Assembly (NCBI RefSeq): GCF_024679245.1
Contig: NC_090190.1
Span: forward strand, 43,309,220-43,373,219
DNA length: 64,000 nt
Source of the DNA: Pseudorasbora parva
Lineage: Eukaryota; Chordata; Actinopteri; Cypriniformes; Gobionidae
Direction of reading: 5' to 3'
The position numbers and the translations under genes are program-made. Below the pieces are notes generated by a model that saw nothing but the letters and a program-made list of their open reading frames with translations, was not told where the DNA came from and searched no databases. This document shows, one piece after another, positions 8,972 to 21,300 of this stretch; position 1 is the stretch's first letter, and each line of letters starts with the position of its first letter.

Positions 8972-11376
8972 TGATGACGTCGGACCGTAACCTCTCTGGC
9001 ACAAATAATCGACTCGGTGGTTCGCCGGGTGGAGGCGTTACCCCTTCTAAGGCCTTTCTGACCTTCGATTCAACCTCCCATATGTGTGTGAAGATAATGA
9101 GTTTCTCCGGAAAAATGCACTCGGGAGTAGACGGGCGTTCGATCGGTCAAAAATACGAGATAAAGCATCGGGTTTGATGTAGAACCCGGGCGGTACGAGA
9201 GTGAAAAGTCAAAACGTCCGAAAAAAAAGAGCCCACCGAGCCTGCCTAGAGTTAAGTCTTTTAGCGGTTCTGATATACTCCAAATTCTTGTAATCCGTCC
9301 AGACAAGAAAATGAACCCCTGCTCCCTCTAACCAATGGGGCCATTCTTCCAATAGTTTGACTGCCAATAGTTCTCTGTTGCCAATGTCGTAATTACGCTC
9401 GGCTGAGGACAAACAATGGGAGTAAAACGCGCACGGGTGCATCTTGTCATCCGAGGAAGAGCGCTGGGGCAATGACCAAGTATTCAAAGTGGCCTCTGGG
9501 GGTGTTAAATGCTGTTTTCCATTCATCTGCCTTCCTGATGCAAACCAAATGATATGGGTTACGCAAGTCCAATTTTGAGAAGATGGATGCTCCCTGTAAC
9601 CTCTCGAAGACTGAAGACATCAGCGGCAAAGGATAAGTATTCTTTACCGCAATGTTAGTCAGCCCTCAGTAGTCAATGCAAGGTCGCATAGATCCATCCT
9701 TCTTACCCACAAAAAAGAACCCCCGCCCCCGCCGGAGAAGAGGAAGGACGGATGAACTTGGAAGCTAGAGAATCAGAAATATATTTCTCCATGGCCTCCC
9801 TCTCTGGTGAAGACAGTGAGTATAACTTGTCCTTAGGCGGAGACGTACCTGGTTGTAATTCTATCGCACAGTCATAGGGACAATGAGGAGGTAGAGAAGC
9901 AGCCCTGGACTTACTGAACACTTCCTTCAGGTCCAGATACTCCCTGAGCACATTTGACAGATCCAACAACTCATCCTGTAACACAGAACTAGACACAGAC
10001 GGACGGGCAGACGGAAGACAAGAGGCATAGCACTGATCGTCCCAGGCAGAAACAGAACTGTGACCCCAGTCAACCCTGGGGTTATGCTTAACGAGCCAGG
10101 GATGACCGAGGACGACAGGAACAAGAGGTGAGTCAGTGATGTAAGAGTCAAGTGTCTCGTTGTGGTTGCCAGATGTGATCAGTGTGAGATGGTCAGTGGT
10201 GTGTGTGATGGCAGGTAGTCTTTGTCCATTTAACGTGTGCACAGTGATGGGGTGACGGAGAGGCTTGGTGGGGAGCTAAAGCTGTTCAATCAGCGAGCAG
10301 TCTAAAAAATTACCTTCCGCCCCACTGTCCACCATCGCCTGGCAGCTGTAGTACCTGTTTGCCCATTGCAGTCTTACCGGGAGGAGAGTGGTGGATGGGG
10401 ATTTCCCCAACCTGGAACCGCCCGACAGTATCCTACGCTCTACTGTCGGGCTAGATCTTTTACCGGACAGCGGTTGAGAAAATGCCCCATCCCACCGCAG
10501 TACAGACAGAGCCGTCGTTGCTCTCTCTCCTCCCGGTAAAGCTGAGCACGACCAACCTGCATGGGCTCGGGATCGATGGTGGGGCTGACTGTGCACTCTC
10601 TGGAACTCGCTGGCATCTCAGCGAACCGTTCCGGTTGAGAGCGTTGGTCTCTGTGTTGTAAGCGCGCTTCGACCCGCAGAGCCAGGTCCAGCAGCACGTG
10701 TAGATTTCGTGTAGAGGAAACACACAGTGTAGATTTCCTTCTGCACACGGTCAGCCAGCCCATGAAGGAAAATGTCCCACTGCACCTCTTCGTTCCACTT
10801 ACACTCTGCTGCCAAGGTCCGAAAGTCGATCACATAGTCTGAGACGGATCGGTTGTTCTGACGAAGATCCGTGAGCCTGCGGGTCGCCTCGCGACCCACG
10901 ACCGAATGGTCAAAGACCCGTCTCATTTCTTCGGAGAGTGCAGGGAACGAGGAACAGCAAGGATCTTTATTTTCCCACACCGCCGTTCTTCACAGAGCCA
11001 CGTGTCCCAATAGCAGGGTGAGTACCAATGCCACTCTGGATTCCTCAGTGGCGAATGTACGTGGCTGCAATGAGAAGAACACTGAACATCGGGTAAGGAA
11101 AGATATACATAGATCAGACTCACCAGCATATCTCTCCGGGGTGGGAATGTGCGGCTCGTGCTTGAAGTTTGTGTTGCTGGATTCACGGAGAACGGCGGGT
11201 GGGGCTGGCTCAGTAGGTGAAGTCAGCTGGCGAACTTGAGTGGTGAGCTTGGACACCTGTGTCACTAACGCCTGCACCACTCTTGTCGTAGCATGTACCT
11301 GTTCATCCTGTTGATCCATATGCGTGTGAGTACTGGAAAGGTATTCTTTTAATTCTGATGCTTTCGCTGGATCCAT

Positions 11377-11391
11377 GTTGGTCGATCGTTA
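11377..11391 (-). other. Candidate self-primer site next to gypsy A LTR
   Basis: The minus-strand sequence TAACGATCGACCAAC directly after the LTR does not begin with TGG, as a tRNA primer site would. It is complementary at 12 of 14 positions to the LTR segment 11672-11685, where the mRNA should start. This fits the self-priming mode of the Tf1/sushi gypsy group. The two mismatches could reflect decay. Confidence 0.5.
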
Positions 11392-11825
11392 TGTCACGGC
11401 GGGTAAGAATGAAGACAGATGCGGATCCAATAGCGAATGCAAAAGGTCTCTTTATTGCTGACAAAGATAAGACAGTAAACAACAGCAGAAGCTCAGTCTC
11501 TGGTGACTCGTGGCAGGTAGATCCAGGAAGCTCTAGGAGACGGTGAAGCAACGTGACACAGGGACACAATGAGCACAGACCAGGCAATGGGAAATCCAGG
11601 ATGGAAGAATCCACACTGACACAGGACACCGGGAAGACGACTGCACACGAGGAACACAGAGGGACAACTGCAATGATCGACAAACACAGACTGCAGGTGA
11701 GGCAATTAAATAGGCAGGTGAGATGAGGTGCAGCTGGTGAATGATTGCAGGGATCAGTGACCACGCCTCTAACACAATCAAATGCACATATACAAAATGA
11801 GCTGGTGGATCCATGAACCGTGACA
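11392..11825 (-). repeat. 5' LTR of gypsy A
   Basis: This 434-bp LTR has terminal inverted octamers TGTCACGG and CCGTGACA. On the minus strand a TATTTAA box (plus 11706-11713) lies about 28 bp upstream of GTTTGTCGATCATT (plus 11672-11685). No partner LTR is present, because the other end of the element is lost. The sequence after 11825 is ATTGG. Confidence 0.8.
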
Positions 11826-11859
11826 ATTGGTGGCTGACAAAATACTTTTTTTGCCCCAT

Positions 11860-11962
<103 letters not shown>

Positions 11963-12096
11963 TCTTTTTCACCAAAAAAAAATCCAAATGAACATGTTTG
12001 GCCAGGACCTCTGGTTAAGATGAATGACTATATGTCTTCATAATTATTTTCTCTAATCAACTCAATTGTCTCTGTTTTGTCCATGTCCATAATTAG

Positions 12097-12156
12097 TGAA
12101 CAGTCTGAGAACTCTCGAGGAACATTTAGGGGAAGACACCTATCATCTACTCTGAG
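12097..12156 (+). pseudogene. NLR copy 1: 60-bp exon before the FISNA-NACHT exon
   Basis: This 20-codon exon lies between TTAG and GAG|GTACAA and keeps phase 2 at both ends. It encodes EQSENSRGTF followed by arginine-rich sequence. It is the counterpart of 48402-48461 in copy 2, and the intron upstream (GTTTGGCCAGGA...) also matches copy 2. No upstream coding exon of copy 1 was found: the sequence to the left is the GATA repeat and gypsy A. The exon itself is open, but the downstream exon is broken. Confidence 0.7.
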
Positions 12157-13936
12157 GTACAACATTTCTGTCTAGATATAAATATATTTTACTACCACTT
12201 TTAATTTATGTTGTAATCTAATAATTTATTCTTTCTGTCATGATTCTCAACTGGCCAAAAGCAAATTTAAATCAAATCTGCTGAAGAAGTTTCAGTGTCT
12301 GCATGAAGGAAGAGCAAAGCAGGGAAACCCAAAACTCCTGAATGAGATCTACACAGAGCTCTACATCACAGAGAGTGAAAGTGGAGAGATCAATAATGAG
12401 CATGAGGTGAGACAGATTGAGACACAATCCAGGAGAGCAGCAACAGAGAACATACCAATCAAATGCAATGACATCTTTAGACCTTTACCTGGACAAGACA
12501 AACCCATCAGAACTGTGCTGACAAAAGGAGTCGCTGGCATTGGAAAAACAGTCTCTCACTGCATGAAAAGTGGGATTTTCGTCAGTAAGCGGCACTGTAG
12601 ATTGTCGTGGAAGATCAGGTTTACGACTGTACACGGCAGTTTGCAGGCGACACCGAAAACTGCCGTGAATTGTCAGAAATTGACGTGGGCCTTGCTTGGC
12701 AGTTGTCCCTCCCAAGACCCCCCTTCCCTTAACTCCAGGGGAGGCTTTAACATGTAAATGACCATGCTGTGAGCTATACAAATGCAAATCAGGGTAGCAG
12801 GAGTTTTAACCCATGTGACATTTTTCTAAAAGGTAATAACTTCCTTCTAAGAAAATCTCTTAGATAGATCAGGCTCAGTATAGCCTAATTGTAAAATCTT
12901 AAACTTAAGCTTGAATTTATATATTTGATGAAAGTATTCTAGATTATTTATTGTGTGTCATTTGCAATCAGTCCCCGTGAATTCAGTGCGACTCGCAATT
13001 TTGACCAATCACCGCAACTTTGACCAATCATTGCGGTCTCCTGCTAATAAGCGGCGTCATACATCAGCAAACTTTATATATCATATATCATATATCATTG
13101 CCTGTCAAAATGAACGTGTTAATGCAAATTAATTTTAACGGCACTACATATATATATATATACAGGGGTTGACATTAACTTTTTTGCTCACCGGCCACCG
13201 TGGCTAGTGGTTTTCCAAAGTTACTAGCCACTCAGCATTTTCACTGGCCACAATTTTGCTGTTTGGAAATTACATTGTATGTTTAAAGTTGACTTTGGCA
13301 TATATAAATTACTTGATTTTGAATCATTTTACTTTATTTAAAAGATTTAAAACCCTTTCAAACTTTCAAATCTTGTATATCAGCTGGGATGTGCAGGTGG
13401 GCAAGGGGTGGGCAATATAATAGATTATAATAGAATATAATAGGCTAATATGAGAAAGGTAATATGACAGGCTATGAGTTATTTTAGTTAGGATATATAT
13501 AATTTAAAAAATACCCTAAGCAAATTACAAAAATAATAGTTATTAAAAATAAAATAAAAATTCCGATACTAATACGACACAATGTAATTTATTGAATGTA
13601 ATTGTCATTGGATACGACTTTCATCGAAAAGAATGTAACAAAATGTGGGCGTGGTCTGTGTTGTGAAATGAAACCACATTAAAAATTCCCTTAAACTGCG
13701 TTTGAAACATACAGCAAAGCAGCGACAGAGGAAAACACAGAGCCTGATATTATGCAAACATTTACCAATAATGTGGAAAGCGTTTTAAATCTGTTCAGTG
13801 GAAAATCCGCTGTGACGAATCTGTCCTCGTCTAACATCTGCTGTAAATCCAGGTAAAACTAGCTGCGTGCACGTGCCCGTCCCCAGATAACATGATCCCC
13901 AGTTGATCCGTAACACCGGCGGGAAGAAACAGCTGA

Positions 13937-14109
13937 ATGCAATCTCGTCAGCTTGCTGCCGATTTTAACGAGCAGTTAACTTTAGTAATCTCCAGGTTGC
14001 TGTCCATAGATGATAGGTTGCTTGCTTTGGAGTCGAAAAACTGTGTGGAAGATACTAACTTTAAGAAGAGAAGACGAGTGCCTAAGAGAAGACCAGTCCT
14101 AAGATTGCG
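13937..14109 (+). pseudogene. Exon-like frame inside the CACTA-like transposon
   Basis: An open stretch from ATG to a GTAAGA donor encodes about 57 residues: a leucine-rich, coiled-coil-prone segment (LVISRLLSIDDRLLALE) followed by a basic tail (KKRRRVPKRRP) that could be a nuclear localisation signal. The function is unknown. Joined to the next AG sites it soon meets stops, so a working gene is not shown. Confidence 0.35.
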
Positions 14110-14520
14110 GTAAGACTGTTATCTAAGCTAAAGTAACCTAAAGCAAAGCTTTTTAAGTAGCACTAGCTGAAATTAGCCTTGTAAAAGAACAAATGTAAGT
14201 TGCTTTATAAAAGTGTTTTCTTTTTCTGGTCATTTTACAGGAAGCAGTACGCTGTCTTCACAACTTCGTCATAACACTCATTTAATTGTTTTCCAGCTGC
14301 ATGTAAGACATAGAGACAGTACGCAGGAGCTTCAGGTACAAACATCCAGTTCTTGCATCGCACGCAGAAGCTGTGAAGAGTTCAGCTCGGAGTCGATTGA
14401 GAAGAAAGAGGGTAAGATTTATTAGATTAGATCCGTTTTTGGTCAGTGTGACTATTTTTCAGGTGCATTTTACGCAGTACATCGCGCAATACTGATTGTC
14501 TTTATTGTTTGTTTTTACAG

Positions 14521-14816
14521 CTGCTACAAGCAAGAAAGAGTGTGTTAGCTGAGGATGAGGTGGGCCTTTGGAAGTGCGCTGCCATAGACCTGATGTCTGA
14601 TGAGGTAGACGGCATCGTTCGCGCAGTGTCTGGATGGACTGTTTGACCAGCCAGGAGCTCGCCGAGCTCTGTGCCACGCTGCAATCGAGATTAGAGGCGA
14701 TTCCAAAGAACAGGGCAACGCACGACAGACGTCTGAAAAATGGACTGAAATCAGACAGAATGGCGCTAGTTACCTACAGCTCTGAAGCGGAAAACAGAGA
14801 CTTCATGGTGCTGTAG
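14521..14816 (+). pseudogene. C-terminal ORF remnant in the CACTA-like transposon
   Basis: After a TTTACAG acceptor one frame reads LLQARKSVLAEDEVGLWKCA and DLMSDEVDG. A frame change near 14635 then leads to a second frame with LAELCATLQSRLEA and THDRRLKNG that ends at 14816. The second part resembles a short conserved C-terminal region common in fish transposon-associated proteins (LQ.RLEA...K..A.H.RR). I recall this similarity and cannot verify it. The frameshift suggests decay. Confidence 0.4.
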
Positions 14817-17058
14817 GATTTTGGGCTTCTCGTGAGCTTCCTATTGTTGTGTGGGCAGATCTCACACGTTTTGCATTTGGTTGTGTGTTTGTGTTTGTTC
14901 TAATAAAGCTCTTTCTTTGAATAAACTGCACATCCCTGGCATATTTTCCTTTCCTCAATAAATGAATGTCCTTGATGGTTATAATAGCGTAGTCCATAGG
15001 ATAACAATGACATGAATATAAAACATAATAGCATATCACATGAATATGAATATATACAATTAAAAAATAATATGCAAATCATAATTATATATATATGTGT
15101 GTAAAATTATTATAATTTGGGGGTTTAAATTTATTAATTTATTACCCAGGTTGACCAATAGTAACAGATCTGCCAACCAATCACGAGTGATATTTCTTGT
15201 TTCAATGTAGTAGTTTCAACCAATACTGAGTGAGGAAATTCAAGCCATTCCGGCAAGGCGCCGCCCAGAGCTGCTATTCATATGCTAATTAGAGCCATTA
15301 GCGCCGGCGCCAGCATGCCTCCGCAAGCTCCACATACGTCATGGTTCGTTTCCGTCAATATGTGGCACAGACGAACGCGACGTTCACAGGCTGTAAACTG
15401 ACGTTAATTGTCGAAAATCAGGGAGATTTCCGGCCGTTTACGGGGACGAAAATCCCACTTTTCATGCAGTGTCTGTGCAGAAGTTCATTGTGGACTGGGC
15501 TGAAGGGAAAGAGAATCAGGACATCCATCTCATATTTCCACTTCCTTTCAGAGAGCTCAACTTGATGAAGGACAAAACACTCAGTCTTTCAGATCTTCTT
15601 CATGTCTTTTTCCCTGAAACAAAAAGAAACAAAATATCCAGTGATAAATATAAAATGTTGTTCATCTTTGATGGTCTGGATGAGTGTCGTCTGTCTCTGA
15701 ACTTTGAGAGCAAAGTGAATCTGTGTAAAATATCTGAACCAGCCTCAGTGGACGTGCTGCTGATGAACCTCATTAAGGGGAATCTGCTTCCCTCTGCTCT
15801 CATCTGGATCACCTCCAGACCAGCAGCAGCTGATCTCGTCCCCTCTGAGTGTGCCCATCGAGTGACAGAGGTACGAGGCTTCAATGACCCACAGAAGGAG
15901 CAATACTTCAGGAAGAGGATCAGTGATCAGAGTCTGGCCATTACAATCATCACACACCTGAAGTCCTCAAGGAGTCTCCACATCATGTGCCACATCCCAG
16001 TGTTCTGCTGGATCTCAGCCACTGTTCTAGAGAAGATGTTGAGTGAAGCAGAGAGAGGAGAGATTCCCAAGACTCTCACTCAAATGTACACACACTTCCT
16101 GATCATTCAGACCAATATCAAACATGAGAAGGACTATGAGAAGAAAGTGAAAGATGAAGACATGATTCTCAAACTGGGGAAACTGGCTTTCCAGCAGCTT
16201 GTGAAAGGCAACCTGATCTTCTATGAGGAAGACCTGAGAGAGTGTGGCATTGATGTGACAGAAGCAACAGTGTACTCAGGATTGTGCACTCAGATCTTCA
16301 GAGAGGAGTTGGGCTTGTATCGGGGGAAAGTCTTCTGCTTTGTTCACCTGAGCATCCAGGAACATCTAGCAGCTCTATATGCACACATCTCTCTAATAAA
16401 CAAGAACAGAAATGTGTTTGTCCAAATCACCAAACCAAATGTGTTGTCTGAGGTTTTAAACAGGAAGAAATATCACTCATTATCTGAGCTGCATCAAAGA
16501 GCTGTGAATGAGGCTTTAGATAGTAAGAATGGACATCTGGACCTTTTCCTGCGTTTCCTTCTGGGTTTCTCATTGGAGTCCAACCAGTCTCTCTTACGAG
16601 AACTACTGACACAGACAGGAAGCAGCTCCTACAACAAAGAGGAAACAGTTCAGTACATCAAACAGAAGATCAGGGAGAATCCCTCTCCAGAGAGATCCAT
16701 CAATCTGTTCCACTGTCTGAATGAACTGGGAGAGGATTCACTGATGCAGGAGGTTCAACATTTTCTGAAATATGGGGAAATAAGAGGAACAAAACTCTCC
16801 TCTTCCCAGTGGTCAGCTCTGGTTTATGTGTTGCTGACATCAGAGAAGAAGATGGATGTTTTTTATCTAAATCAGTTTACTGGAGCACAAAACACAGCAG
16901 ATGAAGTTCTTCAGAAGCTGCTGCCTGTGGTTAAAGATTCCAGATCAGTTCAGTAAGTCACACTGACAACAATCACAACACTGATAAAACATGATCACAT
17001 TTATAATTTTAGCATGTTCTTTCATACCAAAGCAAAAAAATGGTGTGTTTGTGAGGAG

Positions 17059-17066
17059 GTGTGTGT

Positions 17067-17156
<90 letters not shown>
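17059..17156. repeat. (TG)n microsatellite
   Basis: About 48 TG units with one interruption, in the intron after the NLR copy 1 main exon. Confidence 0.95.
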
Positions 17157-17157
<1 letters not shown>

Positions 17158-17760
17158 AGACATGGGGACTTGAGACTTGGTGACTTGCACTCGAGTCGCT
17201 ATTTTTATGACTTGTGACTTGACTTGACAAAATAGAAAATACTTGAGACTTGACTCGGACTTGGAAGTTAAAGACTCGGGACTTGACTTGACTTGAGACA
17301 CGATGACTTGAATGACTTGAGTGTTAATCACATCATGTTTTCAATTTGAATATAAAATATATAAATTATTTAATAAACATAAAGTTGTCCCAGATGGAGC
17401 GCAGACTGAGAACAGCGCTGTCATGACTGGATCACGACACTATCATCAGTCATGCCCTCTCGCACCTTACACACACCACGCCCACTTATCACATATCACA
17501 TCAACATGTCAGCCAGCCCAGAGGGATACAGAGGGTCATCGCTTTCGGCTTCAACTATTATTTGCAAGATGGCAAAAGACGAACGTTACACACACGAACG
17601 TTGCGTGTTGCAAGACATGCAACATAAAAATCACGGACGGACAGCCAGATGACAACCTCTAATATCATCCGTCATTTGAAGAGCCAGTCTGCCCAAAAAG
17701 GTTAGTTAGTAGTTAGCTAATGTATAGCTAAAGTAACCACTAGCCATTAACCCTCATACC
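17157..17760 (+). mobile_element. hAT-like DNA transposon relic with BED-finger fragment
   Basis: A stretch rich in GACTTG repeats (17165-17330) is followed by degenerate coding sequence around 17520-17705. Across a frame break this reads VACCKTCNIKITDG and then SNIIRHLKSQS, the C-x2-C and distal H spacing of a BED zinc finger found at the start of many hAT transposases. No catalytic domain follows. The superfamily call is tentative. Confidence 0.4.
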
Positions 17761-17916
17761 ATGTTGGGGACAAATGTGGTCAAAATAGTTTAGATTTATT
17801 TTTATAAAATACTTCCCCTGCGGTACGAGACTTTGCCACCTGAACACACACACAACAAAAATTACTCGATTCTAACGTTACAATGTTAAGTGAGTGGGAA
17901 AAATCGCGCTCGCGAG

Positions 17917-18262
<346 letters not shown>

Positions 18263-18276
18263 TGTGTGTGTGTGTA

Positions 18277-18279
<3 letters not shown>

Positions 18280-18364
<85 letters not shown>
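18280..18364. repeat. (GA)n microsatellite at the 3' end of the LINE
   Basis: About 42 GA units with one GG break. It abuts the 3' end of the minus-strand Tx1-like LINE, so on the LINE's own strand the element is followed by (TC)n. Confidence 0.95.
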
Positions 18365-18366
<2 letters not shown>

Positions 18367-21300
18367 TTTACAAAACTTTATTTAAAACAACACTTTAAAA
18401 ACAATCTTTAACAAAACCCATTATAAAATTACAAATTCAAAGTCAAATGTCCGTCCTGAACAAAACACAAAACATCATTGACACACCACAGGTCATTAAA
18501 AACCATCTCATCATTAAAAAGACTATAGTATGCAAATTCTATTTTTAGTCTACTAGCTACCAATCTCATGAACACCACTTCAACATTAATACTTTGAAGC
18601 TGTAACCCTTGATTCTTCCTGGTTTTCCATATTGACAGTTTTTCAGTTCCTATTAAGTAGTTTAATAAGCACATCTTCCTCCTCTTTGAAAAATTATATT
18701 TCACACCCCCTACAAACACTTGTTCAGAGAATTCTTCACCAAAATCTTGAAACAATCTGCTAAGAACATCAAAATGACCTTCTAATCGTTTGCATTTTAA
18801 AAACAAATGTTCTAAATTCTCTTCTTCTCCACAAAATCTACATCCCACCCCTACTGCTGGGTTAAGGTACGCCACATGCTTGTCCGTTGCTATTGCCCCA
18901 TGAATTATTCTCTATTGTAAATCCACTGTGCTTTTCTCCACTGGAGGTTTATACAAAGTTCTCCATTGGTCTCTCACAAGAAATTTTGGCTTCAACAACA
19001 CTGGCCACTTTGAGATCTTTTGTCCTCTAAGTGAAACTTGATGCAAAACTTTGACTGTGGTAATATATATTTCTTTCTTTGATGTTGTTTCAAACAAACC
19101 CAGCTGTTGAGTTTCAAAAGATAAAATTGAACCTTCTGATTCGCCTTCTTGTGGTTCACCAATGACAGCAGCAACTCTTATTTTTGGAAAATCCGTCTCT
19201 TTTCTTGTATCTGATTGAAAATCTTGTCCAATATTCCTCCTATAGCTGCTTGGTAATGTGTTAACAATTTCTTCCAACAGCTTTTCCGTCAAGCATGAGG
19301 ACTTTAACCCCGTTACTTCTTTCAACGTTTCCATGGATTCCCATCGGTCATTATTTAAAAGTTGCCCCATCTTCACAATGCCATGTCTTTGCATGCATCC
19401 ACTCACGCTAACAGAAGATAAAAGTCTTGTCTGTAACATTGGGTTAAAAAACAATGATTCCTCTCGTATCCAACTCCCAGAATCATCAATATCTCTTTCC
19501 ACTTTAAAAACAGTTCTCCAAGAGTACAACATTGACCGATAAAATGGGGTGACTTCAGACAGATACACTTTTTCCAGTTCCATTAGAAACAGATGTCTGT
19601 CTAATTTAAGACCACCTGCTTTTTGTAGAATCATTTTTGCTGTCTGAGTCCAGGCTAAGTCTTTATAAGTCTTTATCCCCAGTTTACCCTTGCTGATGAT
19701 GCCTTTTCATATTTCCCAATAGTTTCAGGTAAATATTAACATCATTTTGATCTGAAATAAAAACAGTAACATCATCAGCATAAGCAGATATCGAGATTCC
19801 ATGCATGATGTTTACATCAGGAGTATAAATCCCTTTAAGATCTCTTCTTAGCCTGCACAACAGCGGTTCAATAACAAGGCTGTATAATTGTCCAGAAAGT
19901 GGACAGCCTTGCCTAATCCCTTTTAATACAGGTATTGGGGCACTCAATCCTCCACCCGCTTTTACAATCACAGAAACTTCAGAATATAACAGCTGAATAT
20001 ATGATATAAAATTCTTTCCAAACCCAAAATTTTTCAAAGCCTCAAACAGATATGCATGATTAACTCTCTCAAAAGCTTTCTCTTGAAAGCTTTCTCTTTC
20101 TAATGAAAGCACACCCAGGTCAACATTATTGAACTGATTCAAATCAATTACATCTCTTAACAAAAAAAGATTGTCCATAATTGACCTATTCGGGATACAA
20201 TATGTTTGATCTCTGTGGACCAATAGATCCAAAATATGTTTCATCCTATTTGCTAAACATTTTGAGAGTATTTTATAGTCCATACACAGTAAAGAGACAG
20301 GTCTCCAGTTCTTTAGAAGGCATAAATCCCCCTTTTTAGGGAGCAAAGATAGGACTGCTCTTCGACAACTTGTAGGAAGTAAGTTTTTCTTTATACTTTC
20401 TAGTAATACTTCGTACACATCACGTCCTAATACATTCCAGAATGTCTGATAAAATTCTGCTGGCAATCCATCAATTCCAGGAGAACGTCCATTTGATAAC
20501 TGTCTCATTGCCTCGGTAATCTCTTGAAAAGTAATTAGTCCATCCAGAGATTTTTTTCTGCTCATTTGTTAGCTTCAGTATATCACTCAGTAAATCAGAA
20601 ACACATTCAGAATCACAAGTCTCAGCATCATACAAGTCCGAATAAAATTTTGCTGCCATTTTCTTTATTTCTACTGGGTCAGAGGTTATGACCCCATCAG
20701 GCCGGCGAAGATGATACATTTGCCTTTTATGAACAATTTTCTTTTCAAGATTAAAAAAAGAAGAAGGAGCATCCATATCTTTAATGGAAAAAATTCTTGC
20801 TCTTATTAGTGCTCCCTTAACTTGTTCTTGTAATAATGAACCAAGTTCTTTCTTTTTATTCAAATGTTCATTTTGTACCTTTCCATCATTATTATTGTTC
20901 ACCAGAATATTCTCCAAAGCTTGTATATCCCTTTGAAGTTTTTGTATTGCTGCTTTCACCATAGACGTAGAATTTGAACTATAATTTTGACAAAAAATTC
21001 TTATATTTGCTTTTCCAACCTCCCACCACATATGCAAACTTTCAAAAGAAGCTTTTTTAATTGCCAGTCATTCCAAAAAAAAGTTAAATTTTCAGAAAAT
21101 AAAGCATCCTGCAATAATTTAGTATTAAAATGCCAACAATAATTTGGTTTTACATTTTTTTTTTCATATTTAAAGCAAATAATATCAAATGGTGATCTGA
21201 AAAACCAACAGGTAAAATAGAAACCTCAGTAATTTTATTATTCCACTCTTTGCCGATATAAAATCTATCTAATCTAGCTCCACTTACCCTATTATTAGAT

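Larger units (their letters stand above)
8972..11825 (-). mobile_element. Ty3/gypsy retrotransposon relic, 3'-truncated (gypsy A)
   Basis: Minus-strand fragments in gypsy order: LTR (11392-11825), gag from an ATG at 11376, a CCHC knuckle (CLYCGGMGHFLNRC) near 10500, a protease VDSGAEGNF motif near 10340, the start of RT ([23 protein letters not shown]) near 9720-9800, then RNase H ([22 protein letters not shown]) at 9209-9450 and a linker to about 8972. The RT palm with its catalytic YxDD is deleted between about 9530 and 9450. The integrase and the 3' LTR are missing. Several frameshifts split the frame. The element cannot move itself. Confidence 0.88.
12557..15471. mobile_element. CACTA/EnSpm-like DNA transposon inserted in NLR exon
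   Basis: The 2915-bp element has perfect 27-bp terminal inverted repeats beginning CACTGCATGAAAAG and is flanked by the 3-bp duplication TCT (12554-12556, 15472-15474). CACT(G/A) ends with 3-bp duplications are typical of the CMC/EnSpm superfamily. No DDE transposase is visible, so it is probably non-autonomous. It does contain gene-like pieces: an exon with ATG at 13937 ending at donor 14110, and a C-terminal frame at 14521-14816. AT-rich filler and a TA run occupy the middle. The boundary is certain because copy 2 shows the uninterrupted exon. Confidence 0.85.
12238..16952 (+). pseudogene. NLR copy 1: FISNA-NACHT exon, split by a transposon
   Basis: This is the main exon of a fish NLR receptor, which would encode a cytosolic nucleotide-binding immune sensor. 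Part 1 (12238-12556) holds the FISNA segment ([13 protein letters not shown]...[11 protein letters not shown]) and the NACHT P-loop [10 protein letters not shown]. Part 2 (15475-16952) carries Walker [11 protein letters not shown], the TSRPAAADL sensor region and the winged-helix/superhelical part, ending at a GTAAGT donor. A 2.9-kb DNA transposon with TCT target duplications separates them. The two parts total 319+1478=1797 bp, exactly the length of the copy 2 exon, and stay in frame. The acceptor reads TG (12236-12237) where copy 2 has AG. An in-frame AG at 12260-12261 is a possible but weak substitute. As it stands it is a pseudogene. Confidence 0.92.

Noticed and set aside
11303..11859. 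Minus-strand frames of 108-153 codons in the gypsy A LTR
   Set aside because: They lie within the LTR and upstream of gag. Their composition is cysteine/serine-rich without domain signals.
12557..15471. The CACTA-like block as a normal intron of NLR copy 1
   Set aside because: It has TIRs and a TCT duplication, lacks consensus donor and acceptor at its borders, and is absent from copy 2.
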